22,363 nucleotides of DNA, taken from contig CAMTNN010000005.1 of the NCBI GenBank assembly GCA_947073895.1, positions 1 to 22,363 on the forward strand, in the 5' to 3' direction. Under the pieces are notes generated by a model that was not told where the DNA came from, did no database searches, and saw nothing but the letters and a program-made list of their open reading frames with translations. Within the stretch, counting starts at the first letter, position 1; each line of letters begins with the position of its first letter. Made by a program: the position numbers and the translations under genes. Shown in pieces: positions 1 through 6,714 of this stretch. This stretch comes from an uncultured cyanobacterium. Lineage in GTDB: Bacteria; Cyanobacteriota; Vampirovibrionia; Gastranaerophilales; Gastranaerophilaceae.

Positions 1-1329
1 ATCGTTCCTGTTACCTGCGGTACAGCGTTCAAAAACAAAGGTGTTCAGTTGTTGTTAGACTCTATCGTTGAGTTGATGCCTTCTCCTATCGACGTTAAAG
101 CTATCGAAGGTGAATTGGAAGACGGTACAAAAACAGAACGTCACTCTTCTGATGACGAACCATTCTCAGCTCTCGCGTTCAAAGTTATGACTGACCCATT
201 CGTAGGTCGTTTAACATTCTTACGTGTTTACTCCGGTAAATTAACTTCTGGTTCTTATGTACTTAACGCTACAAACGGCAAAAAAGAACGTATTTCACGT
301 ATCGTTCGTATGTACGCAGACCAAAGACAGGAAGAAGAAGAAGTTTGCGCAGGCGATATCTGTGCAGCAGTTGGTTTGAAAGACACTACAACAGGTGACA
401 CATTGTGCGACGAAAAAGCTCCTATCATCTTAGAAAGAATGAGCTTCCCTGAACCGGTTATCTCTGTTGCTATCGAACCAAAAACAAAAGCTGACCAAGA
501 TAAAATGGGTATCGCTCTTCAAAAATTGGCTGAAGAAGATCCGTCATTCAGAGTTAAATCTGATTCAGAAACAGGTCAAACAATCATTTCTGGTATGGGT
601 GAACTTCACTTAGACATCATCGTAGACCGTATGCTTAGAGAATTCAAAGTTGAAGCTAACATCGGTAAACCACAAGTTGCATACCGTGAAACAATCCGCG
701 GCAACGCTGACCAAGAATCTAAATTCGCACGTCAATCAGGTGGTAAAGGTCAATACGGTCACGTTAAAGTTAGAATTTCTCCAGCTGGTGAAAACGAAGG
801 TTTTGTATTCGAAAACAAAATCGTCGGTGGTGCTATTCCGAAAGAATACATCGAACCTGCAAGAAAAGGTATGGAAGAAGCGCTTGAAGGCGGTATCTTA
901 GCAGGATTCCCTATGATTGACGTTAAAGTTGAACTTTATGATGGTTCTTACCACGAAGTTGACTCTTCTGAAATGGCGTTCAAGATTGCTGGTTCTATGG
1001 CAATCAAAGAAGGTACAAGAAAAGCTCAACCTTGTATCCTTGAACCTATGATGAAGGTTGAAATCGAAATTCCTGATGAATTCACAGGTACAATTATCGG
1101 TGATATTTCAAGAAGACGTGGACGTGTTGAAGGTCAAGAACCTCAAGGTAATACTGGTAACGTAATCGTTAGAGCAATTGTTCCGCTTGCTAACATGTTC
1201 GGTTATGCAACTGACTTGAGATCTAATACTCAAGGTCGTGGTACATTCTCTATGGAATTCCAAAAATACGAACAAGTTCCTGCAAACGTTGAAAAAGAAA
1301 TCATCGAAAAATCAGGCGCTAACAAGTAA
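1..1329 (+). CDS. fusA: Elongation factor G, C-terminal part (5' end outside window)
   Basis: This is the last 442 codons of translation elongation factor G, the GTPase that drives ribosomal translocation and, with RRF, ribosome recycling in the cytoplasm. The frame is open from base 1, so the G domain (about 250 residues) lies upstream of the window. What remains is the end of the G domain (residues 1-31, including a [15 protein letters not shown] block), then the beta-barrel domain II with the [14 protein letters not shown] segment, and domains III-V ([40 protein letters not shown]). Codon use is C-rich at third positions (AAC, TTC, ATC, GAC) compared with most genes in the window but like tuf, as expected for very highly expressed genes. 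A strong terminator follows directly, so tuf is not read through from here, unlike the usual fusA-tuf arrangement. The identification is secure. Confidence 0.97.
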   Translation: MVPVTCGTAFKNKGVQLLLDSIVELMPSPIDVKAIEGELEDGTKTERHSSDDEPFSALAFKVMTDPFVGRLTFLRVYSGKLTSGSYVLNATNGKKERISRIVRMYADQRQEEEEVCAGDICAAVGLKDTTTGDTLCDEKAPIILERMSFPEPVISVAIEPKTKADQDKMGIALQKLAEEDPSFRVKSDSETGQTIISGMGELHLDIIVDRMLREFKVEANIGKPQVAYRETIRGNADQESKFARQSGGKGQYGHVKVRISPAGENEGFVFENKIVGGAIPKEYIEPARKGMEEALEGGILAGFPMIDVKVELYDGSYHEVDSSEMAFKIAGSMAIKEGTRKAQPCILEPMMKVEIEIPDEFTGTIIGDISRRRGRVEGQEPQGNTGNVIVRAIVPLANMFGYATDLRSNTQGRGTFSMEFQKYEQVPANVEKEIIEKSGANK

Positions 1330-1345
1330 TTGTTGGATATATAGT

Positions 1346-1377
1346 AAAAAGGTGCGTCATTTGGCGCACCTTTTTTT
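1346..1377. terminator. Bidirectional intrinsic terminator after fusA
   Basis: GGTGCG (1351-1356) pairs with CGCACC (1365-1370) and is followed by seven T (1371-1377). Five A precede the stem, so it can also act on the minus strand. It ends the fusA transcript and overlaps the 3' end of the convergent hypothetical gene. Confidence 0.9.
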
Positions 1378-1692
1378 GTTGATATATGAAAGCATATTGT
1401 TATATTCATCTAGTGCTATATTTAGATATAAACAAATTTTTTCCAGTTTATTAGATACAATATTAATTTGTTTAATATCAACTTCTGAATAATGCTTTTT
1501 ATAGTTGATTTTTACATCCGCTAAACATTTAAGCAGTATCTCAAATCTAAAGTATGGGTATGCGATTTTTTTAAATATTTTCTCTGAAGACTTAAATAGA
1601 TAGTCGTCAACTTTTTTGTGACTTCTAAGCTTTTGAATTTCGTTTTGAGTTATTTTGTCCAAATAATTTAATAAATCTTTCCAATCTTTCAT
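1357..1692 (-). CDS. Hypothetical helical protein, 111 aa
   Basis: The family is not recognised. The protein is 111 residues, rich in K, I, N and Y, and looks fully alpha-helical (repeated patterns such as DIKQINIVSNKLEKICLYL), with no signal peptide or membrane segment. The gene is believable because a clear ribosome binding site (AGGAGA) sits eight bases before the ATG. It is divergent from the XRE gene at 1779, with an 86-bp shared upstream region. Oddly, its last six codons and stop (KKRCAK-stop) are encoded inside the fusA terminator hairpin, so the two convergent units share that terminator. Its AT-rich composition and place between fusA and tuf suggest an acquired accessory gene. Function unknown. 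Confidence 0.6.
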   Translation of the reverse strand: MKDWKDLLNYLDKITQNEIQKLRSHKKVDDYLFKSSEKIFKKIAYPYFRFEILLKCLADVKINYKKHYSEVDIKQINIVSNKLEKICLYLNIALDEYNNMLSYINKKRCAK

Positions 1693-1778
1693 GATAACTT
1701 CTCCTAATTTCTTCTATAAAACAATAAATACGATTGTAAACTATCGCATAATTATTGTCAAGGATATAAAATTAAACT

Positions 1779-1997
1779 ATGGACGAACAAAAGATATTAG
1801 AAAATTTTGGAATAAATCTCAAGCACTACAGAAATAAGGCAAAAATGTCTCAGGATGATGTAGTGGAAATTACAGGTTTTAGCAAGTCATATATTAGCAA
1901 TGTGGAAAATGCTAAGCATGATATTTCGCTTGTAAATGCTCTAAAATTTGCTAACGTATTTAATAAAACCATCGAAGAAATGATACAAGACCTATAA
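1779..1997 (+). CDS. Small XRE-family HTH regulator
   Basis: A 72-residue protein that is almost entirely one Cro/C1-type helix-turn-helix domain (residues about 10-66: LKHYRNKAKMSQDDVVEITG, then SKSYISNVENAKHD, then the LVNALKFANVF helix). Such one-domain proteins bind DNA as dimers and often repress their own promoter. There is no Shine-Dalgarno before the ATG. Instead a TATAAA box (1765-1770) lies eight bases upstream, as if the mRNA were leaderless. Its stop codon directly abuts the structured repeat at 1998. Target and partner are unknown. A second XRE gene of the same size follows at 2322. Confidence 0.85.
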   Translation: MDEQKILENFGINLKHYRNKAKMSQDDVVEITGFSKSYISNVENAKHDISLVNALKFANVFNKTIEEMIQDL

Positions 1998-2109
1998 CTT
2001 CAACCAACGTGGACCCGCTTGAAGTATGTTCCAAAGGAGCACGGACGAGCAGATTATAAAAACCGGTAGTTTTAACTAATGTGCTTCCGTCCCTTGTCTA
2101 CGTGCGTAG
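1998..2109 (+). repeat. Structured repeat element, copy A1
   Basis: First of five related intergenic elements. It has a 5' hairpin CTTCAA (1998-2003)/TTGAAG (2019-2024). The long-range family stem is GGAGCAC (2036-2042) with GTGCTTCC (2081-2088, one extra T). UGUUC (2027-2031) can pair with GGACG (2043-2047), giving an H-type pseudoknot with a 4-nt first loop as in copies A2 and A3. The long loop has AAAACCGGTAGTTTT (2059-2073), which can form its own small hairpin. A near-palindrome CTACGTGCGTAG (2098-2109) closes it. No coding gene with a ribosome binding site follows directly, unlike A2 and A3. Confidence 0.7.
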
Positions 2110-2112
2110 CAC

Positions 2113-2136
2113 AAAAAAATAGGGCGCGAACGCCCT
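2113..2136 (-). terminator. Intrinsic terminator, minus strand
   Basis: Read on the minus strand: AGGGCG, TTCG tetraloop, CGCCCT, then AT and a seven-T run. UUCG loops with a GC stem are typical of strong terminators. No annotated minus-strand gene lies upstream except the micro-ORF at 2173-2244, so it marks a short minus-strand transcript. Confidence 0.75.
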
Positions 2137-2172
2137 GTTGGAATTAAGAATAGCTGGAAGTATGAAAAAGAT

Positions 2173-2244
2173 TTAATAATTATATTTAACTTGAAGTACA
2201 CTTTTTTCGCTATCCCATAAGTGGCTAATGTTTGTTTTTACCAT
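2173..2244 (-). CDS. Possible 23-aa micro-ORF or small RNA on the minus strand
   Basis: A 23-codon ORF (begins MVKTNISHLW) sits between a TATAAT box on the minus strand (2259-2254) and the terminator at 2136-2113. AAAGG occurs just before the ATG but only one base away, too close for normal use, so the transcript may be a regulatory RNA rather than an mRNA. The length of the implied transcript is about 130 nt. It is divergent from the XRE gene at 2322 and its promoter overlaps a perfect palindrome, so it is a plausible target of that regulator. Nothing in the peptide itself is recognisable. Confidence 0.3.
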   Translation of the reverse strand: MVKTNISHLWDSEKSVLQVKYNY

Positions 2245-2254
2245 GCCTTTGTAA

Positions 2255-2274
2255 TTATAGTGATAATACTATAA
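2255..2274. promoter_or_regulatory. Palindromic operator upstream of XRE gene
   Basis: Perfect inverted repeat TTATAGT-N6-ACTATAA. It overlaps the minus-strand TATAAT box (2259-2254) and lies 47 bp before the XRE start at 2322. The size and symmetry fit an XRE-dimer operator. The link to that regulator is inference from position. Confidence 0.55.
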
Positions 2275-2321
2275 CTATTGTTTATGGAAAAATAGTTTAT
2301 ATTGTTTTTAAAATATATATT

Positions 2322-2540
2322 ATGAACAAAGATATTAGATTAAAAACATTGGGCTTAAATATTAAAATTGAGCGATTGAAAAAAGGGTTTTCGCAAGAAG
2401 AACTAGCAAAATTGGCTGGAGTTTGTACTAATTATGTCAGCCAGATTGAAAATGGGAAACCAAATCCGACAATTTTAAAAGTGATTGATATAGCAAAAGC
2501 TCTGGATATTGATATGAACCAAATTTCAAAGAGCGTGTAA
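2322..2540 (+). CDS. Small XRE-family HTH regulator
   Basis: A 72-residue Cro/C1-type helix-turn-helix protein, start chosen at the ATG giving MNKDIRLKTLGLNIK. The HTH runs over about residues 11-68, with KGFSQEELAKLAGVCTNYVSQIENG covering helices 1-3. An in-frame extension to 2232 adds 30 residues of unlikely composition and is rejected. There is no Shine-Dalgarno. TAAAAT (2309-2314) lies seven bases before the ATG, the same spacing seen at several other genes here, suggesting a leaderless transcript. A palindrome at 2255-2274 upstream is a candidate autoregulatory operator also covering a divergent minus-strand promoter. It is not closely similar to the XRE protein at 1779. Targets are unknown. 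Confidence 0.85.
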   Translation: MNKDIRLKTLGLNIKIERLKKGFSQEELAKLAGVCTNYVSQIENGKPNPTILKVIDIAKALDIDMNQISKSV

Positions 2541-2570
2541 TCTGCTATATAAAGGCGAATTGAACAGAGA

Positions 2571-2598
2571 TTGACAATAATTCTTTAGATACTAAAAT
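2571..2598 (+). promoter_or_regulatory. tuf promoter
   Basis: TTGACA (2571-2576), 16-bp spacer, TAAAAT (2593-2598), about 65 bp before the tuf start. A consensus -35 is unusual in this window and fits strong, independent expression of EF-Tu. Confidence 0.8.
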
Positions 2599-2662
2599 AG
2601 ATTATAGAACTTAGTATAGTAAGTTAACGTAGTATATTTAATCAAAGAAGGAGATTAATCTC

Positions 2663-3871
2663 ATGGCACGTGAAAAGTATGAACGTACGAAGCCGCACGT
2701 TAACGTAGGTACAGTAGGCCACGTTGACCACGGTAAAACAACATTAACTGCTGCAATCACAGGTTGTATGGCAGCTGCTGGTAAAGCACAAGCAAGAAAA
2801 TTCGATGAAATCGATGCTGCTCCAGAAGAAAAAGCAAGAGGTATAACCATCTCTACTGCTCACGTAGAATACGAAACAGATGCTAGACACTATGCACACG
2901 TTGACTGCCCAGGCCACGCTGACTATGTTAAAAACATGATCACTGGTGCTGCTCAGATGGACGGTGCTATCCTTGTAGTTGCTGCTACAGACGGTGCAAT
3001 GCCTCAGACTCGTGAACACATCCTACTTGCAAGACAAGTTGGTGTTCCTAACCTAGTTGTATTCTTAAACAAATGTGATATGGTTGACGATCCAGAATTA
3101 TTAGAATTAGTTGAAATGGAAGTTAGAGAACTTCTTTCTTCATACGAATTCGATGGTGACAACATTCCATTCATCCACGGTTCAGCTCTTAAAGCTTTAG
3201 AAGCTGTTCAAGCTAACAACAATGTTCAACGTGGCGAAGACAAATGGGTTGACAAAATTTGGGAATTGATGGATGCTATCGATTCTTACTTCCCAACTCC
3301 AGAACGTGACTTAGACAAACCATTCTTGATGCCAGTAGAAGACGTATTCTCTATCACAGGTCGTGGTACAGTTGCTACAGGTAGAGTAGAACGTGGTATT
3401 GTTAAAGTTGGTGATGAAGTTGAATTAGTTGGTTTAGGCGAAACTAAGAAAACAACTGTAACAGGTGTTGAAATGTTCAGAAAATCACTTGACCAAGGTC
3501 AAGCTGGTGACAACGTTGGTGCTTTGTTACGTGGTGTTGATAAAACTGAAATTCAAAGAGGTCAAGTTCTTTGTAAACCAGGTTCAATCAAACCTCACAC
3601 AAAATTCACTGCTAACGTTTACGTTCTAACAAAAGATGAAGGTGGACGTCACACTCCATTCTTCCCTGGTTACAGACCACAATTCTATATCAGAACAACT
3701 GACGTTACTGGTTCAATCAAATTCGAAGGCGAAATGGTAATGCCTGGCGATAACGTAGTTATGGAAGTTGAACTTATCAACCCAGTAGCTATCGAAGAAG
3801 GTATGAGATTCGCTATCCGTGAAGGTGGTAGAACAGTTGGTGCTGGTGTTGTTGACAAAATTATTGAATAA
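2663..3871 (+). CDS. tuf: Elongation factor Tu
   Basis: Full-length EF-Tu (402 residues; usual 393-409), the GTPase that delivers aminoacyl-tRNA to the ribosomal A site. The P-loop GHVDHGKT is at residues 19-26, followed by the switch region ARGITIS, the G3 motif DCPGH, the G4 motif NKCD, and beta-barrel domains II and III ([48 protein letters not shown]). AAGGAG nine bases before the ATG decides the start. It is transcribed from its own TTGACA promoter and closed by a strong terminator, so it is a single-gene unit. Codon choice is biased toward C-ending codons as in fusA. The identification is certain. Separation from fusA by an accessory segment is the only oddity. Confidence 0.99.
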   Translation: MAREKYERTKPHVNVGTVGHVDHGKTTLTAAITGCMAAAGKAQARKFDEIDAAPEEKARGITISTAHVEYETDARHYAHVDCPGHADYVKNMITGAAQMDGAILVVAATDGAMPQTREHILLARQVGVPNLVVFLNKCDMVDDPELLELVEMEVRELLSSYEFDGDNIPFIHGSALKALEAVQANNNVQRGEDKWVDKIWELMDAIDSYFPTPERDLDKPFLMPVEDVFSITGRGTVATGRVERGIVKVGDEVELVGLGETKKTTVTGVEMFRKSLDQGQAGDNVGALLRGVDKTEIQRGQVLCKPGSIKPHTKFTANVYVLTKDEGGRHTPFFPGYRPQFYIRTTDVTGSIKFEGEMVMPGDNVVMEVELINPVAIEEGMRFAIREGGRTVGAGVVDKIIE

Positions 3872-3896
3872 TAATATTGGCAAACGATAGTTATAG

Positions 3897-3928
3897 AAAG
3901 AGCTAGTCATCTGATTAGCTCTTTTTTT
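3897..3928 (+). terminator. tuf terminator
   Basis: AAAGAGCTAGTC pairs with GATTAGCTCTTT (12 bp, one G-T) around an ATCT loop, followed by a T run to 3928. Confidence 0.9.
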
Positions 3929-3957
3929 ATAATCTACTTATTAAAGGGGATTATGAT

Positions 3958-4418
3958 ATGCGTATCCAGTCAATTTCAACAAATAATAATTTATATAATA
4001 CAAATTTTCAAAAATTAAAATTAGATAATCCGCATAAATGGGATGTTGATGTTATGAAAGCTGTTGTTGATAACCAATCTGTAAAAGATTTGACTAAACA
4101 ATTGGCTGAAAAGGGTAAAGATGTTGAGCTTTCTGCTGCATTGAAACCACTTCCTATTTTGATGAAAAATGGAACGTTATTATATCCGGTATTTATAAAA
4201 AACAAGAGTTTCTTGATGGTATAGCAACATTCAACTTTCAAGAATGGTTTTTAAAATTTGAGTCTGAAAAACAAGCTTTAAAACCAGAGCAAGCTAAGCG
4301 AGATGAAATTCTTGCTCAGGTTGATGAATTTAATAAACAATTTGAGCTGCCGTCTCAAGATACTGAGCAACCGAAAGAAAGAACTTTTTTTCAGTGTTTA
4401 TTTGGGCTAAATAAGTAA
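3958..4418 (+). pseudogene. Unknown gene split over two frames (frameshift or -1 recoding)
   Basis: The family is not recognised. A good ribosome binding site (AAAGGGG) precedes the ATG at 3958. The first frame gives 88 residues (MRIQSISTNNNLYNTNFQKL...) and stops at 4224. The -1 frame is open from 4128 to a stop at 4416-4418 and encodes a protein-like tail (KKQEFLDGIATFNFQEWF, then a charged helix ending FFQCLFGLNK). Joining them gives about 153 residues. The join can be anywhere in 4128-4203. One option is a lost base near 4139 (mutation or sequencing error). Another is programmed -1 slippage at A AAA AAC (4197-4203), which is in the correct phase and followed, after 6 nt, by a 7-bp hairpin (4210-4216 with 4238-4244). 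The sequence alone cannot decide. The protein has no membrane segment or signal peptide. Confidence 0.6.
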
Positions 4419-4559
4419 ATAATTTTGTTCTGTGTTTTGAACAAATGTTTTTTTGTAACTCTCAGGAATGGTAATTTTTACGTATTCTTCCTTTTTCCTT
4501 AGTCCGCTTAAGCCTATAATTAGATTGTCATGGTTGAAGAAGTTTTTGATAAAGTTCAT
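4407..4559 (-). CDS. Small hypothetical protein, 50 aa
   Basis: A 50-codon ORF beginning MNFIKNFFNHDNLIIGLSGL with AAAGG eight bases before the ATG. It is convergent with, and overlaps by 12 bases, the tail of the split gene at 3958-4418, and is divergent from the DUF1858 gene. The middle (RKKEEYVKITIPESYKKTFV) looks like a beta strand plus helix, with no recognisable family. The start signal and sensible codon use support it, but its small size keeps confidence low. Confidence 0.4.
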   Translation of the reverse strand: MNFIKNFFNHDNLIIGLSGLRKKEEYVKITIPESYKKTFVQNTEQNYLLI

Positions 4560-4560
4560 G

Positions 4561-4589
4561 TTTTAAACCTTTCGATTGTGTGGTATAAT
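4561..4589 (+). promoter_or_regulatory. Extended -10 promoter for DUF1858 gene
   Basis: TGGTATAAT gives a consensus TATAAT (4584-4589) with the extended TGn element. The -35 (TTTTAA at 4561-4566, 17-bp spacer) is poor, as is common for extended -10 promoters. Confidence 0.65.
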
Positions 4590-4633
4590 TTGTTTAAGGA
4601 ATTATATGTAGAAGTCAAGGGAGATTTTAAATT

Positions 4634-4837
4634 ATGGCAAAAGTAACAAAAGATATGGGTATTTTGGATATTGTTCAGCAGCATCCTGAAGCGATTGAAG
4701 TTTTTCAAAAATACGGCATGGGTTGTTTAGGTTGTGCAGCTGCAAGGTTTGAAAACTTGGAAGCTGGTGCAAAAGTTCACGGTTTTGACCCTGAGCAGAT
4801 GGTTGCTGATATTAATGCTTTGATAGGTGAGGAATAA
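4634..4837 (+). CDS. DUF1858 / hybrid-cluster-protein-associated redox disulfide protein
   Basis: A 67-residue protein matching the DUF1858 domain seen in small proteins near hybrid cluster (prismane) proteins and at the N terminus of ScdA/RIC-type iron-sulfur repair proteins. It shows the typical start (ITKDMxI-like VTKDMGILDIVQQHPEAIEVF), then GMGCLGCAAARFE at about residues 28-40 with the CxxC pair (C31, C34), then a helix ending in a hydrophobic DINALI. The CxxC is thought to be redox-active or to take part in metal or NO handling; that role is family knowledge, not shown here. The extended -10 promoter at 4584-4589 precedes it. No hybrid cluster gene is in the window. Confidence 0.88.
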   Translation: MAKVTKDMGILDIVQQHPEAIEVFQKYGMGCLGCAAARFENLEAGAKVHGFDPEQMVADINALIGEE

Positions 4838-4869
4838 ATCTTCACCGCTGTTAGTTAAAGGAGAGTTTT

Positions 4870-5298
4870 ATGCATTTGTGGGAACTATTAGGTATTATTG
4901 GAATTGCATTTCTTATATTAGAAATGTTTACTCCGAGCATGTTCTTTTTGAATTTTTCTTTAGCTGCTTTTATTACAGCAGGGGTTTCTGTATTTACTAA
5001 GGAACCTTATGCGTTAGTAATTATTTTCGTTGTATTGTCTTTTGCAAGTTTTGTATTTTTACGTCCTATTCTTGTTAAGCGTTTTTGTAAGAGCAAGGAA
5101 ACAGGAATGGAAAGCAAATACATCGGGCAAATTGCAAAGGCAGAAGAGGATATTACGGAATCTGGCGGTGTAATTACTATTTATGGCGAAAGATGGGACG
5201 CAAGGTCAGAAGACGGTAATTTTATCGCTAAGGGCAGTGAAGTTAAAATTGTTAGGAACGAAAGTATTATAATGTACGTAAAAGAGAGGGAGGAATAG
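4870..5298 (+). CDS. NfeD-like membrane protein (short form)
   Basis: A 142-residue short NfeD-family protein without the N-terminal ClpP-like protease domain. Residues 1-70 carry about three hydrophobic segments (LLGIIGIAFLILEMF; FFLNFSLAAFITAGVSVF; LVIIFVVLSFASFVFL). Residues about 80-142 form the OB-fold tail with the family signature YGERWDARSE followed by IAKGSEVKIV. These proteins usually pair with SPFH/stomatin proteins in membrane microdomains. Here the stop TAG is followed with no gap by the ATG of the SPFH gene, a classic NfeD-SPFH operon. AAAGGAG decides the start. The exact membrane function is not settled for the family. Confidence 0.9.
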   Translation: MHLWELLGIIGIAFLILEMFTPSMFFLNFSLAAFITAGVSVFTKEPYALVIIFVVLSFASFVFLRPILVKRFCKSKETGMESKYIGQIAKAEEDITESGGVITIYGERWDARSEDGNFIAKGSEVKIVRNESIIMYVKEREE

Positions 5299-6270
5299 AT
5301 GCCGTTTTTCTTATTATTTTTAGTTGTTTTAGCATTGGTTTTTGTTGCTAAAGGTGTTATTATTGTTCAACAGGCAGAAGTTGTTATTGTTGAAAGATTA
5401 GGTAAGTTTGACAGAGTTCTTCAATCAGGGTTCAATTTTATAGTTCCTATTATTGAAGCTCCTCGTGCAATTGATTGGAAAACTGTTCAAAGAGGGTTTG
5501 ACGGTTCAACTTATTCTATTGTTCAAAAGAAGACAAAAATTGACTTGAGAGAAGCTGTTTATGATTTCCCTCGTCAGAATGTAATTACTAAGGATAACGT
5601 TTCAATTAGCATTAACGCTTTATTGTATTTCCAGATTGTTGATCCAAAATCAGCAGTTTATGAGATTCAGAATTTGCCGGAAGCGATTGAAAAGCTTACT
5701 CAAACAAACTTAAGAAACCTTGTTGGTCAGCTTGATTTGGATGAATCTTTGGTTTCAAGAGACAAAATCAACCATGAATTAAGAGCGATCTTGGACGATG
5801 CTACTAATAAGTGGGGTGTAAAGGTTAACCGTGTTGAATTGCAGGATATTATTCCTCCTCAAGATATTCAGTCAGCGATGGAAAAACAAATGAAAGCTGA
5901 ACGTGACAGACGTGCTGCTATTTTGGAAGCTGAAGGTTTGAAAAAATCTGCTGTACTTAAGGCAGAAGGTGAAAAAGAAGCCGCAATTAACAGAGCAGAA
6001 GGTAATAAACAGGCTAATATCTTACGCGCAGAAGGTGTTGCTCAAGCTAGAATTCTTGAAGCAGATGGTGAAAAGGAAGCTATTCAAAGAATTATTGGAG
6101 CTCTTTCTGATAAAGGTCAACCTGATAAATACTTAATTGCAATGAAATACCTTGAAACAATGAAAGAAATTACAAGCGGTAAAGACAACAAAGTTGTTTA
6201 TATGCCTTATGAAGCAACAGGAATATTAAGTTCTGTTGACGGTATTAAACAAATGTTTGATAAGCAATAA
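5299..6270 (+). CDS. SPFH/band-7 (stomatin, QmcA-like) membrane protein
   Basis: A 323-residue SPFH-domain protein. It has an N-terminal membrane anchor (residues 1-22), the band-7 domain (about 22-190: AEVVIVERLGKFDRVLQSG ... IVPIIEAPRAIDWK ... DNVSISINALLYFQIVDPKSAVYEI), the conserved DIIPPQDIQSAMEKQM block, and a long coiled coil of A-E-G repeats (about 205-265). It probably oligomerises at the inner membrane as a scaffold controlling proteolysis or membrane order. It is translationally coupled to the nfeD-like gene (0-bp gap). The assignment to the QmcA/paraslipin branch comes from overall sequence look. Stability control through FtsH-type proteases is known for relatives but not shown here. 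Confidence 0.93.
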   Translation: MPFFLLFLVVLALVFVAKGVIIVQQAEVVIVERLGKFDRVLQSGFNFIVPIIEAPRAIDWKTVQRGFDGSTYSIVQKKTKIDLREAVYDFPRQNVITKDNVSISINALLYFQIVDPKSAVYEIQNLPEAIEKLTQTNLRNLVGQLDLDESLVSRDKINHELRAILDDATNKWGVKVNRVELQDIIPPQDIQSAMEKQMKAERDRRAAILEAEGLKKSAVLKAEGEKEAAINRAEGNKQANILRAEGVAQARILEADGEKEAIQRIIGALSDKGQPDKYLIAMKYLETMKEITSGKDNKVVYMPYEATGILSSVDGIKQMFDKQ

Positions 6271-6286
6271 AAGGTTGTGCTATAAT
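6257..6286 (+). promoter_or_regulatory. Promoter for small exported protein
   Basis: TTGATA (6257-6262), 18-bp spacer, TATAAT (6281-6286) with an extended TGC before it. The -35 lies inside the last codons of the SPFH gene. Confidence 0.7.
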
Positions 6287-6310
6287 AAGCCTAAAAGGAA
6301 AGGGTATGTT

Positions 6311-6667
6311 ATGAAAAAAGGAATATGTTTAGCTTTAATGCTTATCAGCACAGCTGTAGCAGCGTTTGCTTATAACTATGATACAAACTTGCCGTTGCCG
6401 GGTAAATCAATTGCTGATACAAAATTGCAGCAGGATTCACTGTTTACGGTTTATATGTTTGGACATAGAATTGCAGCGCCTGATTGTCAGAATTTCTCAA
6501 TCACTGATACTAAGGTATCTAAAGCAAAGGTTGATAATAAGTGGCAAGAGGTTTGGACTGTTCAAGCATGTTCGAAATCTGCAAATATTCCGATTAATTT
6601 TGAATTAAAACCTGAGGGGGCGACTTATGCAATCGACCCGATGGGAGTTCGAGTTATTAGTAAATAG
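6311..6667 (+). CDS. Small exported protein of unknown function, 118 aa
   Basis: The family is not recognised. The start at the ATG giving MKKGICLALMLISTAVAAFA yields a textbook Sec signal peptide: two lysines, a hydrophobic core and an AFA-Y signal peptidase I site after residue 20. The mature protein is about 98 residues, probably beta-rich, with two cysteines (C59, C87) that could form a disulfide. It lacks an obvious lipobox, so it is probably periplasmic or secreted rather than a lipoprotein. It has its own promoter inside the end of the SPFH gene and its own terminator, so it is a monocistronic unit. An in-frame extension back to 6236 would overlap the SPFH gene and destroy the signal peptide, so it is rejected. 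Confidence 0.75.
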   Translation: MKKGICLALMLISTAVAAFAYNYDTNLPLPGKSIADTKLQQDSLFTVYMFGHRIAAPDCQNFSITDTKVSKAKVDNKWQEVWTVQACSKSANIPINFELKPEGATYAIDPMGVRVISK

Positions 6668-6672
6668 TAACG

Positions 6673-6700
6673 AAAGCGGGTTTTCAAACCCGCTTTTTTT
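6673..6700 (+). terminator. Intrinsic terminator
   Basis: AAAGCGGGTTT pairs with AAACCCGCTTT and is followed by a T run to 6700. It separates the exported-protein gene from the phosphohexomutase gene. Confidence 0.9.
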
Positions 6701-6714
6701 AGGAGAGAATTAGG

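Noticed and set aside
1998..2109. Insertion sequence or CRISPR repeat
   Set aside because: Only five copies at scattered sites, no transposase or spacers, and the similarity is structural rather than exact.
2232..2321. N-terminal extension of the second XRE gene
   Set aside because: It would run through the palindromic operator, has no ribosome binding site, and the added residues are hydrophobic and unlike an XRE protein.
6236..6310. Longer start for the exported protein
   Set aside because: It overlaps the SPFH gene and would bury the clear signal peptide.
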